NCBI GenBank assembly: GCA_902629495.1
Contig: CACORA010000012.1
Span: 1 to 59,939 of the forward strand
Reading direction: 5' to 3'
Length of the DNA stretch: 59,939 nucleotides
Source: Planctomycetaceae bacterium
Lineage (GTDB): Bacteria > Planctomycetota > Planctomycetia > Pirellulales > UBA1268
This document shows, one piece after another, positions 9,195-20,500 of the stretch (position 1 is the first letter of the stretch; each line of letters begins with the position of its first letter). The translations under genes were made by a program, and so were the position numbers. Below the pieces are notes generated by a model. That model made no database searches. It was not told where the DNA came from and worked only from the letters and a program-made list of their open reading frames with translations.

Positions 9195-10211
9195 ATGTCT
9201 ACGTTTATTCTTCGAATTGTATTTTTGCTTGTCTCGGCAGGCATCTCTGTTCTTATCCTCAACTCGGGCATCCTCTCTGATGAGCCTGGTTGGAAGGCTT
9301 GGGCTGTGCTTGGAGGTTTGACATCTGGCGCTCTTGCAATTATTGGCCTTGATGTTTTGATTCGACGTAAAGATTTAACCGTCATCACTGCCAGCTACTT
9401 CGGCCTAATCATCGGTGTCTTTGTGACATATATTGCGATTCTTGGCCTGACACCTCTTTTGCCACTATCTTCCGATCACCCTGTACGACAATGGCTTCCA
9501 CTCATACTTGGTTCCGTTCTCTGCTACGTCTGCACAAGTCTGCTGCTGCAAACACGAAATGATTTCCGATTTATTATCCCCTATGTTGAGTTCGCTCGAG
9601 ACGTGAAGGGGCTTCGACCGAACCTCTTGGATTCCACGGTCATCATTGATGGTCGTATTGCCGATCTCGTCGAAACAGGATTATTCCAAAGTCGTTTTGT
9701 TGTGCCAACTTTTATTGTTGATGAACTTCATGATGCTGCTGATTGCACAGATAAATCCCGCCGCATTCGTGGCCGAAGGGGTCTTGACATTCTGAGTCGT
9801 CTGAGAAGTTGCAAAGTGGCAAATCTAGAAGTGCTCTCCGATAATCAGGACACCACTCCTGGCCTTTCTGACGAATCCAGACTGGTCGACATGGCGAGAC
9901 AACTGCATGGTCGAATCATTACAAATGATGTGAATTTATCAAAGGCAGCTTCTGTGCGATCCGTCTCGACCGTGAATCTCAATGAGATTGCTCTTGCCCT
10001 AAAATCTTCCTTTGTTGCCGGTGATCTTTTTGAAATACGGGTTGTCAAGCCTGGTGAAGAAATGGGCCAAGGTGTTGGGTATCTGGATGATGGCACAATG
10101 GTCGTTATCGACGGTGGTCGTGATCACGTTGGCCAGACAATACGAGTTGCTGTCACGAGCACTCTGCAAACGTCTGCCGGCAGGCTTGTTTTTGCTCGTT
10201 TGGATACATGA
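9195..10211 (+). CDS. Membrane PIN-TRAM domain protein (YacL-like)
   Basis: 338 residues. About four hydrophobic helices fill residues 5-118, followed by a PIN nuclease domain (about 143-265) beginning LLDSTVIIDGRIADL, with acidic residues in VDELHD and ITNDVNLSKAA, and a C-terminal TRAM domain (about 280-338; GQGVGYLDDGTMVVIDGG). This order is that of the conserved YacL family in Gram-positive and other bacteria, proposed to act on RNA at the membrane. Its stop overlaps the next start by four bases (ATGA), so it is coupled to the DUF1592 gene even though the two functions look unrelated. Confidence 0.88.
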   Translation: MSTFILRIVFLLVSAGISVLILNSGILSDEPGWKAWAVLGGLTSGALAIIGLDVLIRRKDLTVITASYFGLIIGVFVTYIAILGLTPLLPLSSDHPVRQWLPLILGSVLCYVCTSLLLQTRNDFRFIIPYVEFARDVKGLRPNLLDSTVIIDGRIADLVETGLFQSRFVVPTFIVDELHDAADCTDKSRRIRGRRGLDILSRLRSCKVANLEVLSDNQDTTPGLSDESRLVDMARQLHGRIITNDVNLSKAASVRSVSTVNLNEIALALKSSFVAGDLFEIRVVKPGEEMGQGVGYLDDGTMVVIDGGRDHVGQTIRVAVTSTLQTSAGRLVFARLDT

Positions 10212-12511
10212 ATCCTTCAGTTTCAAAAGTACGATTATGTACTGCCATCTGCTTTATCTTTTTCATCAGCATGGTTTCGATTGCTGATGAAATTCCGGGC
10301 GAGTCTATCTTTAAATCTGAATGTGTGAGGTGCCATGGAGAAGGAGGAATCGGCACACAGCTTGCGCCTGACCCACTGTTGGGTGATCTTTCACTGAACC
10401 AATTAGCTGCTTATATCGATGAAGCAATGCCAGAAAATGATCCGTCAAAGGTGACGGGGGAAGACGCTGTTCGGGTGGCAAACTATATTTACAACGGCTT
10501 TTACTCTGCTGTTGCCAGAGAACGAAATCGACCGGCACGAGTCGAAATGGCACGACTCACAAACCGGCAATACCAAAACACCCTTGCTGATCTACTCGGT
10601 TTTTTTCGTGGGAACGGTCCTGAAGTCGATTCGCAACGTGGTCTTCAAGGGCAATACTTCAGCGGCCGAGGTTTTAGTCAAAAAAACCTTGTTCTTGAAC
10701 GGATAGATCAAAAGATTGACTTTTCTTTTGAAAAAGGTGTACCCGAGTACGAAAAGCTCACATCTGGTCGATTTGCGATTCGGTGGATTGGCTCCATCGT
10801 TCCAACTGAAACAGGCATATATGAATTTGTTATTCGTACGAAGCACTCCACGAAGTTAACTCTCAATACAGCAGCACATCAGCCACCACTGATCGATGCG
10901 TACGTGCAATCTGGGGATACGACTGAGCATCGTGGCAACATTCGCCTGCTCGGAGGGCGTTGTTACCCGTTAGCCATCGAATTCATAAAAGCGAACCAAG
11001 GTGTTAATAATGAAAAAAGAGAGCATGATATTCCTGCTTCAATTTCACTTTTGTGGAAGCCACCAAATGGGGTTCTCGAGCCTGTGCCGACTAGAGTCCT
11101 CATTCCAAGCACAAGTCCACTTGTGTTTGTGACAAATACTTCATTCCCGCCCGATGACAAATCTATTGGCTACGAACGAGGAATGAATATTTCGAAGGAG
11201 TGGGTCGCTTCTACGATGGAAGCTGCCCGGGAAACGGCATCCTACGTCATCGAAAACATAGATGAGTTGGCCAAAGTAAGCCGTGACTCACCCGATCGCA
11301 AAAAGAAGTTAAAGGATTTTGCAACATCCTTTACGACGCAAGCCTTTCGAAGGCCACTCACAGACGATCTGTCATCTGTTTTCATTGATCAACCCTTTCA
11401 AGATTCACCGGACCTTGATACGGCGACCAAACGCTCTGTCACCCTCACTCTTATATCTCCTCGGTTTTTATTTAATGATTATTCTTTTCGTTCTGATTCA
11501 TTTGCCACAGCAGCTCGACTTTCATTTGGACTATGGGATTCACTTCCAGATAAGGTCATCTGGAACCTTGCCCTAAGAAACCGGCTGGATCCTTCTCAGA
11601 TCCGCATACAAGCTGAGAGAATGGTTCGTGACCGACGAACTCGCTCGAAAGTAAGGGACTTTCTTTTTTCATGGCTGAATGTCGACATTGCCCCTGAACT
11701 TGTAAAAGATGATCGTGTTTACGGAGATATGTCTCCAGCAATTGCTTCTGACCTGAGGGCCAGTTTTGAACTGTTTTTGGATGATGTTGTGTGGTCAGAT
11801 GGTGATTTTCGCCATCTGATTACTGCAGATGAAATCTTCCTCAATCCGCAACTGGCTGCTGTCTACGGTACACGTGTCCCGTCTGATGATCGATTTCATC
11901 AAAAGCGCATTGATGACGGCAGGCGCGCAGGGATTATTACTCATCCATATCTTCTTTCAACGCTTGCTTATCCAGACACAACATCACCTATTCATCGTGG
12001 TGTATTTCTTGCCCGATGCGTTCTTGGCAATGTCCTCAGGCCACCAGAAGAGGCGATCGCACCAACGCCTCCCAAAGAACATCCGGACCTCACGACTCGT
12101 GAAAGGGTAGCTCTTCAAACCAAGGCTGCTAACTGCCAAGTGTGTCATGCAATGATAAATCCTCTTGGCTTTGCTTTAGAGGAGTTTGATGGTATCGGTC
12201 GATACCGCACAAGTGAGCAAGTTGGTAAGGAGAAAAAAAATATTGATAATCGAGGTTTTTATGTCCCGCGAGAAGGTGCACGAACTGATTTTCATGGTGG
12301 TAGAGAGTTAGCCACATTCCTTGCTGAGAGCCATGACTTCCATGAGGCGTTTGTTCAAAACTTGTTTCAGAACCTTGTTAAACAGCCAATACAAGCCTGG
12401 GGTCCGGATACTCTCGAAAAGCTGGTAAACTCGCTTGAAAAACACAATTTTGATATTCGACAGCTTTTAGTCGATATTATGGTGATAGCAGCGTCTGAAC
12501 CAGCAAGTTAG
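10208..12511 (+). CDS. Cytochrome c / PA14 / DUF1592-DUF1588-DUF1585 protein
   Basis: 767-residue exported protein of the planctomycete DUF1592 family. Order seen: signal peptide (1-26), class I cytochrome motif CVRCH (39-43), DUF1587-like start, a PA14-like carbohydrate-binding region (about 140-260; [23 protein letters not shown]), then DUF1595/DUF1592, DUF1588 with a second CxxCH ([19 protein letters not shown]), and DUF1585 at the end. Function is unknown; the family is thought to be a periplasmic haem enzyme linked to polysaccharide use, but this is inference. It is paired with a DUF1552 gene 40 bases downstream, the classic arrangement. Confidence 0.9.
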   Translation: MNPSVSKVRLCTAICFIFFISMVSIADEIPGESIFKSECVRCHGEGGIGTQLAPDPLLGDLSLNQLAAYIDEAMPENDPSKVTGEDAVRVANYIYNGFYSAVARERNRPARVEMARLTNRQYQNTLADLLGFFRGNGPEVDSQRGLQGQYFSGRGFSQKNLVLERIDQKIDFSFEKGVPEYEKLTSGRFAIRWIGSIVPTETGIYEFVIRTKHSTKLTLNTAAHQPPLIDAYVQSGDTTEHRGNIRLLGGRCYPLAIEFIKANQGVNNEKREHDIPASISLLWKPPNGVLEPVPTRVLIPSTSPLVFVTNTSFPPDDKSIGYERGMNISKEWVASTMEAARETASYVIENIDELAKVSRDSPDRKKKLKDFATSFTTQAFRRPLTDDLSSVFIDQPFQDSPDLDTATKRSVTLTLISPRFLFNDYSFRSDSFATAARLSFGLWDSLPDKVIWNLALRNRLDPSQIRIQAERMVRDRRTRSKVRDFLFSWLNVDIAPELVKDDRVYGDMSPAIASDLRASFELFLDDVVWSDGDFRHLITADEIFLNPQLAAVYGTRVPSDDRFHQKRIDDGRRAGIITHPYLLSTLAYPDTTSPIHRGVFLARCVLGNVLRPPEEAIAPTPPKEHPDLTTRERVALQTKAANCQVCHAMINPLGFALEEFDGIGRYRTSEQVGKEKKNIDNRGFYVPREGARTDFHGGRELATFLAESHDFHEAFVQNLFQNLVKQPIQAWGPDTLEKLVNSLEKHNFDIRQLLVDIMVIAASEPAS

Positions 12512-12551
12512 TTTCCTTAAGTCCATTGATGAAATCAGAGCGTTACGTGCT

Positions 12552-13901
12552 GTGAATACAAACTCTATTTTTTCTCGCCGATCACTTCTTCACCGTTTTG
12601 GTGCTGGGTCTGCTGTGCTACCGTTTCTCAGTAATCTTCCGATATTTGCGAACTCGAATAAGGATATTCCAAAACAACGCCTTATTATCATTTTTAGTCC
12701 TGACGGAGTGGTGAAAAAGAATTTTTGGCCTACGTCTGGCCCCCTCCGTACACCCGGTCCCGTACAAGTCAAAACTGAATTACCTGAGATACTTCAGCCA
12801 TTTGAACCATTTCGAAATCAGTTGATCACCTTGAAAGGCATAAGTAACAAAGTTCGAGGAGATGGTGATGGCCACATGCGTGGCATTGGTTGTCTTCTCA
12901 CCGGCATTGAACTGTTGCCAGGTAATATTCAGGGAGGAAGCCATACACCTGCCGGATGGGCAAGTGGTCTATCCATCGATCAGGAGATAGCAGGATTTCT
13001 TCAATCCACACCGGCTACATCTACTCGATTTGGCTCACTCGAATTTGGTGTTCTTGTACCAAATCGTGCAGATACATGGAGTCGAATGGTCTACGCCGGA
13101 TCCAATCAACCGATACCTCCCATCGATGACCCGTATCGAATGTTTCAAAAGCTATATGGAAACACCAAAGATCAAGAAAATCTTAAAAGTGTCCTCGATG
13201 ACTTACAGGCTGATCTCAAACAAGTAGCTCGCTCACTTCCTACAGAAGATCGAAATATCTTAGAAAAACATACCACCTTTGTTGAAGAATTCGAGAAAGA
13301 ACTCTCTTCGAGCTATGATGTAGATTCTCACATGATTCCTTCCTTAGAAGAAGGAATCGTTGATCAGAATGATGACATGCCAAAGATCAGTCGAATGCAG
13401 ATTGAATTACTTGTTTCTTCATTGGCGGCAGACTTTGCTCGAGTCATAACGCTCCAATACACAGGGTCTGTAGGGCAACCTCGATTCAAATGGCTCGGTA
13501 TCGACGAAGGCCAGCACGGGCTCTCGCACAAGCCAAACAGCGACAAAGATGCTCAGGAAAAACTTACGCAAATCAATACGTGGTACGCTAATGAAATTGC
13601 CCATCTGGCGAAACGCCTTGCTGAGACTCCTGAACCCTATGGCAATGGTTCGCTACTCGATAACACAACTATTGTTTGGACTAACGAACTTGGTGAAGGC
13701 AATTCACATTCCCATGCGGATATACCTTTTGTCATGCTTGGCGGCGGCTTAGGCTTCAAGGGAGGGCGCGCCCTCCAGTTCAGTGATGTTCCTCATAATC
13801 GTCTTCTTCTTTCAATTGCGCATGCAATGGGACACACAAAAATCGACACATTTGGCAGCCCAGATTTTTGTGCTGATGGGCCACTCACTGGACTGACATA
13901 G
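12552..13901 (+). CDS. DUF1552 protein, Tat-exported
   Basis: 449-residue DUF1552 protein. The GTG start gives a twin-arginine-type leader ([19 protein letters not shown]). Recognised by [16 protein letters not shown], the GIGCLLTG segment, [17 protein letters not shown] and [27 protein letters not shown]. Members share a fold resembling alkaline phosphatase/DUF1501-type proteins, but no reaction has been assigned to my knowledge. Export by Tat suggests a folded or cofactor-loaded protein. It is the partner of the preceding cytochrome/DUF1592 protein. No strong Shine-Dalgarno site is seen, so the start is less certain. Confidence 0.88.
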   Translation: MNTNSIFSRRSLLHRFGAGSAVLPFLSNLPIFANSNKDIPKQRLIIIFSPDGVVKKNFWPTSGPLRTPGPVQVKTELPEILQPFEPFRNQLITLKGISNKVRGDGDGHMRGIGCLLTGIELLPGNIQGGSHTPAGWASGLSIDQEIAGFLQSTPATSTRFGSLEFGVLVPNRADTWSRMVYAGSNQPIPPIDDPYRMFQKLYGNTKDQENLKSVLDDLQADLKQVARSLPTEDRNILEKHTTFVEEFEKELSSSYDVDSHMIPSLEEGIVDQNDDMPKISRMQIELLVSSLAADFARVITLQYTGSVGQPRFKWLGIDEGQHGLSHKPNSDKDAQEKLTQINTWYANEIAHLAKRLAETPEPYGNGSLLDNTTIVWTNELGEGNSHSHADIPFVMLGGGLGFKGGRALQFSDVPHNRLLLSIAHAMGHTKIDTFGSPDFCADGPLTGLT

Positions 13902-13987
13902 TGAATCCCGTGAGGTACATTTAAGACCGGTAAACTCAAATACGCGTTATCCTTTCAAGATGATTTAAGAAATAATTCCCTTTTTGC

Positions 13988-13995
13988 GGAAAGGA
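13988..13995 (+). promoter_or_regulatory. Ribosome binding site deciding the DUF1080 gene start
   Basis: GGAAAGGA lies six bases before the ATG at 14002. It supports that ATG over the TTG six codons upstream. Confidence 0.7.
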
Positions 13996-14001
13996 TTTTT
14001 C

Positions 14002-15027
14002 ATGGTTTTTCGTTATTACTTTCTACTACTCACCATCTCATTGCTCTTTCAGTCTTCCGCCTCTGCTAAACCAAACGAAAATCCAACGTATACGGATCCG
14101 CAGCATGCTGATGAAGACTTTGCCCTTCAGGGAGAATACACCGGAGACATGCTGACTGATGGTCAATCGATGCCGGTTGGTGTTCAAGTGATAGCACTTG
14201 GTGATGGTTCGTTCGATGCTGTCGGGTATCCAGGCGGCCTACCAGGAGCAGGGTGGAATCCTCCCGATAAAGTGATGGCCAAAGGCAGTCGGGAAAATGG
14301 CCCACAGGGCGCTATTGTGAAATTTACAGGAAAAGACGGGGACAACACTGAAATAACTGCCGAAATTCTTGTAACGGATGGTCAGCCTATCCTGAACGTT
14401 GTGGATGGCGATGGCAATCGGACTGCAAGCCTCAAAAAGGTAAATAGAAAAAGTTCGACTCTTGGCCTACAAGCCCCCGCAGATGCCATTGTTCTTTTTG
14501 ATGGAACAGATACGGAGCGTTTTCTCAACGGACGCATGACAGATGATGGCCTACTTATGGAAGGAGTGACCACAAAGGATTCTTTTGGCAGTGCCCACTG
14601 GCACATTGAGTTCTGCCTTCCCTATCAACCAAAAAATCGAGGACAGGGTCGTGGAAATAGTGGTGCATACTTTCATGGTAGTTACGAGACACAAATGCTT
14701 GATAGCTTCGGACTTGAGGGACAGAACAACGAATGTGGTGGTATTTACAAGGTTGCGTCACCCGTTGTGAATATGTGCTTACCACCACTTTCTTGGCAAA
14801 CATATGACGTTGATGTCACAGCTCCACAGTTTGAAGATGGCAAAAAGATTGCGAATGCAAGACTCACAGTTCGGCACAATGGCGTACTGATTCATGATGA
14901 TGTGGAGATTCCCGGAATCACCCCAGCAAGCCCGCTGAAACAAGAAGCGGCTACAGGGCCACTTCATCTCCAAAATCATGGAAATCCAGTTCGCTATCGA
15001 AACATTTGGGTACTCCCAAAATCGTGA
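14002..15027 (+). CDS. Secreted DUF1080 (3-keto-disaccharide hydrolase-like) protein
   Basis: 341 residues with a signal peptide (VFRYYFLLLTISLLFQSSASA). Residues about 30-155 form a planctomycete N-terminal module (FALQGEYTGDM, GYPGGLPGAGWNPPDK), and about 160-341 form the DUF1080 beta-sandwich: IVLFDGTDTERFLNGR, AHWHIEFCLPYQP, GNSGAYFHGSYETQMLDSFG and VRYRNIWVLP. DUF1080 folds resemble laminarinase-type concanavalin-like lectins, and some members act on 3-keto-disaccharides. Role is probably periplasmic glycan binding or hydrolysis. Its TGA overlaps a GTG that can start fhcB, so the two genes appear coupled. Confidence 0.88.
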   Translation: MVFRYYFLLLTISLLFQSSASAKPNENPTYTDPQHADEDFALQGEYTGDMLTDGQSMPVGVQVIALGDGSFDAVGYPGGLPGAGWNPPDKVMAKGSRENGPQGAIVKFTGKDGDNTEITAEILVTDGQPILNVVDGDGNRTASLKKVNRKSSTLGLQAPADAIVLFDGTDTERFLNGRMTDDGLLMEGVTTKDSFGSAHWHIEFCLPYQPKNRGQGRGNSGAYFHGSYETQMLDSFGLEGQNNECGGIYKVASPVVNMCLPPLSWQTYDVDVTAPQFEDGKKIANARLTVRHNGVLIHDDVEIPGITPASPLKQEAATGPLHLQNHGNPVRYRNIWVLPKS

Positions 15028-15986
15028 CTGCTTTTGACAACATGACTGCAACTGATGCCTCCCAGCTCGCACAAAGGCTGATTGCGTTTCGTCGAGTACT
15101 CCTCACTGGGCTTGAGGAGCTAACACACGAAGAAGTTATTTCTGCCTGTAACCTTGCCGAGGCGGTTGGGGCAGCGATCGATGGTGGAGATAGTGATTTG
15201 TCTTGCCCTGCCGGTCCGACCATCGCACGATCAGGTGCGATTACTGCTGATCCACGTGAAATCGCAGAAAGGGCCGATTTGGTTATTGTCTGGTTTTGCA
15301 AGGCACATGCAGAAACACATCAGTTTCTGCACACGTTTGTAGATGTACCACTACCATCGGACCGTCCTCGAACAATCATAGCTTTGGGTCCAGATTCTCT
15401 TCCAAAAGATGCTTTGCACATTGACTGTCCTGATTCGAAGGCTGTTGAAGCTGCTCGGCTTCTTCAGTACGTCATACGTTCTAAGGATTATGATCTTGTC
15501 GATTCTTCAATCAAAGACCACTGTATAACACTTGCCCAAGCAATTGAAAAAGCTACTTGCGTGGCCCTTATTTCAGATCATGCTTCCGATCGCGTTGGCA
15601 TAGTCCGCTGGAGCATTGCTCATCTGATTCGAGAGATCTCGCACTCTAAACCTGCTTTTGAGATCCCCCTCGCCTATCGTGCGTTGACAGATGCCGCTTC
15701 AATATTGACATGGCGTTATGGTGCAGCTGGTGCCATTGAAAAAGCAAACCGTTCAGGGGGACGCTTTCTCCCATATGAAGCATCTGCCGAAAAGCTGATT
15801 CTGAGAAAAGAGGTTGACTGCGTACTTACTGTTGGCAAGTTAACACATAACATTCATGATCGTCTTCAAGAAAATCCTGACATCACTATTCTCCGGTTAA
15901 GTGACTATGCATCAGAAAATCTGGTGCAACTGATTTCATCAATTGTACAGTCACTCAAAAATGCATCTGATGGCCTGAGGGACTAA
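15024..15986 (+). CDS. fhcB: Formylmethanofuran dehydrogenase subunit B-like (formyltransferase/hydrolase complex)
   Basis: About 320 residues. Similarity to FwdB/FhcB is suggested by the opening VLLTGLEELTHEEVISACNLAEAVGAAIDG and by DLVIVWFCKAH and LTWRYGAAGAIEKANR (shown in short pieces only). It is followed two bases later by fhcA, which supports the call. In aerobic C1 metabolism FhcA-D releases formate from formyl-H4MPT. Archaeal FwdB is around 430 residues with an Fe-S cluster and a tungsten pterin; this chain is much shorter and shows no clustered CxxC motif, consistent with the non-redox bacterial version. Start: GTG at 15024 (GTGA overlap with the DUF1080 stop) or ATG at 15042. Confidence 0.8.
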   Translation: MTAFDNMTATDASQLAQRLIAFRRVLLTGLEELTHEEVISACNLAEAVGAAIDGGDSDLSCPAGPTIARSGAITADPREIAERADLVIVWFCKAHAETHQFLHTFVDVPLPSDRPRTIIALGPDSLPKDALHIDCPDSKAVEAARLLQYVIRSKDYDLVDSSIKDHCITLAQAIEKATCVALISDHASDRVGIVRWSIAHLIREISHSKPAFEIPLAYRALTDAASILTWRYGAAGAIEKANRSGGRFLPYEASAEKLILRKEVDCVLTVGKLTHNIHDRLQENPDITILRLSDYASENLVQLISSIVQSLKNASDGLRD

Positions 15987-15988
15987 TC

Positions 15989-17500
15989 ATGGGCCATGTA
16001 TCTTGCCTGACGCTCACTGGTGGAAAGATTTATGACCCTATAAATCAGCAAAACGGTGTGATTGCAGACATATGGATACGAGACGGAAAAATAACTGCTC
16101 CACCAAGTGATCCTTCGGGTTATCAAAAGATCGATGTGCACGGCTATATCCTTATGCCGGGTGGCGTTGATATCCACTCGCATGTCGCAGGAACAAAAGT
16201 AGGGCTTGGCAGAAGAATCTCGCCACAACTTGCCAGAACGAATCCAGCCGCAGTACCGACAATCCACACAACAGGATCACTTTACTCGGGGCTTGGATAT
16301 ACCACTGTTTTTGATGCTGCAATTGCTCCATCTGCCGCCCCGCTGGCTCACTTGGAGCTGGCGGATCTACCTATTCTTGATAAGGGAATTTATTTACTCG
16401 CTGCTGATGAAGAGTCGACTGTTGCAGCAATTGATCGTAATGATCTCCCAGAAGCAGCTCGGCTTATCTCAAATTCACTCTACGATGGAAAAGGATGGGC
16501 TGTAAAAGTTGCGAATCCAGGTGGCCCATCTTTCTGGAAGTACGGCCGACGTGGTGACCACCATGATCTTGATACTGTCCTTCCGGGTCGGTCCATCACG
16601 CCACGAGTTCTACTGGAGAGACTGTCTCGTATTGTTCAAACACTATCTCTCCCCCATCCATTGCATATTCATACTGCTCATCTCGGGCTTCCCGGAAATT
16701 GGCGTACGATGCTCGAGACAATGAAGACACTTGATGGCATACGAGCACATTTAGCGCATGTACAATTTCACAGCTACCTTGGGGGTGACCTCGACGAAGA
16801 CTCTTTCGGCTCCGGCGTATCACCTCTTGTAGATTGGTTCAATCAGCATAAGGAACTTACACTCGACGTGGGTCAAGTTCTCTTTGGTGATACCGTCGCC
16901 ATGACTGGTGATTCGGCTGCAGCGGAACACCTAGCTCACAGCACGAATGTGCCGCTTTCATTACATGATATGTATCTCGAAGGCGGGTGTGGCATTCTCC
17001 CAATAAAGTACCGTGAAAAAAGTTTAATCCATGCATGGCAATGGGCTATTGGACTTGAATGGTTCCTTACGGCTGATGACTTATGGCGTGTCGCGTTGTC
17101 AACAGATCATCCAAACGGTGCACACTTTCTTGCTTATCCAACCCTCATGAAACTTCTTGGTGATGAAGCCTTTCGACGTGAAGCATTCAGCCGAATTCAT
17201 CCATCCGTAAGAAAAAAAAGTCCTCTCGAAAAGATCCGTCGCCAGTTAAGCCTTCAGGAGCTTTGTATTATTACTCGAGCTGCTCCTGCAAAAATTGCTG
17301 GGCTACCTCACAAAGGACATCTTGGCCCAGGCGCTGATGCAGATATCACTGTGTATCGCCCAAATACTGATCTCGCCGAGATGTTCGCCATGCCAATGAA
17401 AGTATTCAAGGGGGGCATATTAGTTGCCGAAGAAGGTAAAGTTCACTCAGATCCTGTGGGGCGTACATTTTATGCTGTTGCTGAAAATCCTTCTGCGTAG
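15989..17500 (+). CDS. fhcA: Formylmethanofuran dehydrogenase subunit A (amidohydrolase)
   Basis: 503-residue metal-dependent amidohydrolase subunit. Visible are the start LTLTGGKIYDP, the HxH metal site DIHSHVAG (His63, His65), AVKVANPGG with Lys173 in the position of the carboxylated lysine of FwdA, HIHTAHLG, and STDHPNGAHF with Asp373 as the catalytic aspartate. The C-terminus has LGPGADADITVY, typical of dihydroorotase-like folds. In bacteria this subunit hydrolyses the formyl group of a methanofuran-like carrier to formate. fhcC is 21 kb away at 39059, and fhcD is not in the window. Confidence 0.93.
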   Translation: MGHVSCLTLTGGKIYDPINQQNGVIADIWIRDGKITAPPSDPSGYQKIDVHGYILMPGGVDIHSHVAGTKVGLGRRISPQLARTNPAAVPTIHTTGSLYSGLGYTTVFDAAIAPSAAPLAHLELADLPILDKGIYLLAADEESTVAAIDRNDLPEAARLISNSLYDGKGWAVKVANPGGPSFWKYGRRGDHHDLDTVLPGRSITPRVLLERLSRIVQTLSLPHPLHIHTAHLGLPGNWRTMLETMKTLDGIRAHLAHVQFHSYLGGDLDEDSFGSGVSPLVDWFNQHKELTLDVGQVLFGDTVAMTGDSAAAEHLAHSTNVPLSLHDMYLEGGCGILPIKYREKSLIHAWQWAIGLEWFLTADDLWRVALSTDHPNGAHFLAYPTLMKLLGDEAFRREAFSRIHPSVRKKSPLEKIRRQLSLQELCIITRAAPAKIAGLPHKGHLGPGADADITVYRPNTDLAEMFAMPMKVFKGGILVAEEGKVHSDPVGRTFYAVAENPSA

Positions 17501-17577
17501 GATTACAGAAAAGAGTCTACCGTTGTGCATCGCTATGCCATGAGTCGTATGCGCTGTTGTTTTAGAACCGCCTAAAA

Positions 17578-20500
17578 ATGTTTTTATCAAAATCACTTCT
17601 AAAAGTATTTTTCCTTTCTTGTATTCATGCGACGGGAGTCTGTCTTGCTCAGGAAAGTCCATATGACCTTCGGCCGCCTGTAAATCCGCCATACTTCAGA
17701 GTTCGATACGAAGCATCCAAAGAAGATACAGGGCTGATATTTCCAGCAACATTCACAATGTGGATTCCAGAAGACACGCATGAACTTCAGGGTATTATTG
17801 TTCACCAACATGGCTGCGGTGAAGGCTCATGTTCATCTGGTCTAACAGGTGCTTTTGATTTTCATTGGCAGGCACTCGCACGAAAACACAAGTGTGCACT
17901 CCTCTCACCAACCTATGAGCAACCACAGAAAGCAGACTGCCAAATGTGGTGTGATCCCCGGAACGGGTCAGCAGAAACGTTTCACAAGGCTCTAGCGGAT
18001 CTCAGCGGACTGACGGATCACCCTGAACTGACAGCGATCCCGTGGGCCCTATGGGGTCACAGCGGTGGTGGCCACTGGGTAGGCGGCATGGCAATTCTCT
18101 ATCCAGAGCGCACGGTGGCGGTGTGGCATCGATCAGGAATACCGTTGTTTGAACCAGATAAGGATCGACCCTCTATTAAGCCGCATGTTTTTAAAGAGAA
18201 TATTCTTGCGGTGCCAATGATGTGCAACCTTGGAACAAAAGAAGGCTTCTCTGTCACAGACAATCGCTTTAAGAAAGTCTGGCCAGCAAATCAAACCTTT
18301 TTCCATGCGATACGTTCTCAAGGAGGTCTCATAGGCGTAGCAATCGACCCACTGACTGGCCACGAATGTGGTAATCAACGGTATCTTGCCATCCCATGGC
18401 TTGATGCTTGCCTCACGGAACGGTTACCCAAAAAAGCTGGTGATCATCTTTTGCCAATGCCTACACACAAGTCGTGGTTAGGTTCAATTAAACAAGGCGC
18501 GATTGTTCCACAAGAGGGTGATACGGACAATCCTCTTCAGATGTGCTGGCTTCCAAATAAGCCTCTTGCACTCGCTTGGAAGCAGTACGTACACGACACA
18601 CAGGTTAAGGATACCACCCCACCTCCAGCTCCAACGAATCTCCGTCTCAATAACAACACTCTCACTTGGGATATAGAAGCTGATCTTGAAAGTGGACTGC
18701 AGGGATTTGTCATTGAACGAGACGGCAAACGATTCGTATCGCTTCCAGAAACACCCAAGAACCGTTTTGGGCGACCAATCTTTCAGAATCTTCTTTACAG
18801 TGACACCCCAACGCAACCACTTGTTCCACTTCACTATACAGACACTAGAGCGGAACCTGGTACCGTTCACACATACCGAGTTATTGCCGTCAATACAGTT
18901 GGGCTTGAATCTTCACCAAGCAAACACATTACATCAAAACAATTTGCTGATGCTCCTCCCAATTTATCCACAGAAGTACATGGTTTTTTTGCCAAACACT
19001 GCCTTGACTGTCACGCAGGCGATTCCAGCGAAGGAAATCTTGATCTTACGACACTCTCCCACGCCGGTCGAAACACAATTGATGACCACCGATGGGCACG
19101 AATCATTGAACGTGTTGAGAATAGTGAAATGCCACCCAAAGGTTCTGCCGCGATTGAAAAAAATGAACGGCATATGTTTCTCAAACAAGCAAGCTCGTGG
19201 CTTTGTAAATCGATCCACGCTCACGATATGCGAGAGGGCCGCGTCCAAGGACGACAACTCTCACCGCGTGAATTAGAACGGTCTCTTCATGCCTTACTTG
19301 GGATAGATATCCCTTTAGCCAATCTGATCCCGATTGAAGGAAGACCAACTGCTTACACAACCGATGCTGAGCGACAGACGCTATCCCACCACCGTCTCAA
19401 CAGCCATCTCGCAGTGGTAGACAATGCCCTTGATGAAGCCTTTGACAGAGCCAGCATGCCCACTGACAACTATTTTCATGCTTGGAACGCGAAAGATATA
19501 GCACGCAGAAATCCCGCAAGACGGTGCCGTGAACCTGAAATACGACATGGCAAGGCGGTCGTGTGGTCCGCCGGCATCACATTCTATGGCAGACTGCCAG
19601 CGACAATCGCTCCGGAAGATGGCTGGTATCGGTTTCATCTTACTGTAAACGCAATCAACCCCCCAGCGACAGGTGGTGTCTGGAGCACGGTCCGATCAGG
19701 TTACTGTATTTCAAGTGCTCCCTTGCTTCAATTTGTCACATCCTTTGAAGCTGCTGAGGATTCTCAGACAATCGAATTTGAGGCATGGCTTCCAAAAGGA
19801 CATATGCTTGAGATTCGACCTGGAGACATCACTCTCAAAAAAGCTCGTTTCAGTGGGGGCCAAGTAGGCACTGGAGAAGGTGAGCCTCAACAGGTACCAG
19901 GTATTGCCATTGAAAAACTCACAATGGAAAGAATCCATCGTGGTCCTGACGATGATGCCATACGCAAACAACTCTGTGGCAACCTCATTTGGAAAAATGA
20001 TAAAGAGAGCGATTCCCTAAGACCCGATCCATCGCACCCTTTGGATGCCCTAACTGAACTAATCTATTCTTTCACTCATAAAGCTTTCCGACACCCTGTA
20101 GATGATTCTGTCATTCAGCCAATCATCACATTAGCCAGCGATCAGTGGGAACAGGAAAAAGATTTTCTTTCTGCACTTCAAACTGCCTACCGAAGTGTTC
20201 TCTGTTCTCCTCGTTTTTTCTTCTTCAATGAATCACCTGGTGAACTTGACGACTACGAAGTTGCCACACGCTTGTCTTATTTTTTGACTGGAAGCCCCCC
20301 AGACAAAACACTTTTTGATTTAGCATCTCGCGGTCAATTAGGGAATCCAAAAACAATACAATCAACCGTTGACCGACTCCTTCACGGAAATGGCCTTCGT
20401 CTCTTTATAGAAGACTTTTCGGCAGAATGGCTAGATCTCGATCAAATTGACTTTACTGAGCCGGACCGAAAATATTTCAGCAAATTCGACAATGTGGTAA

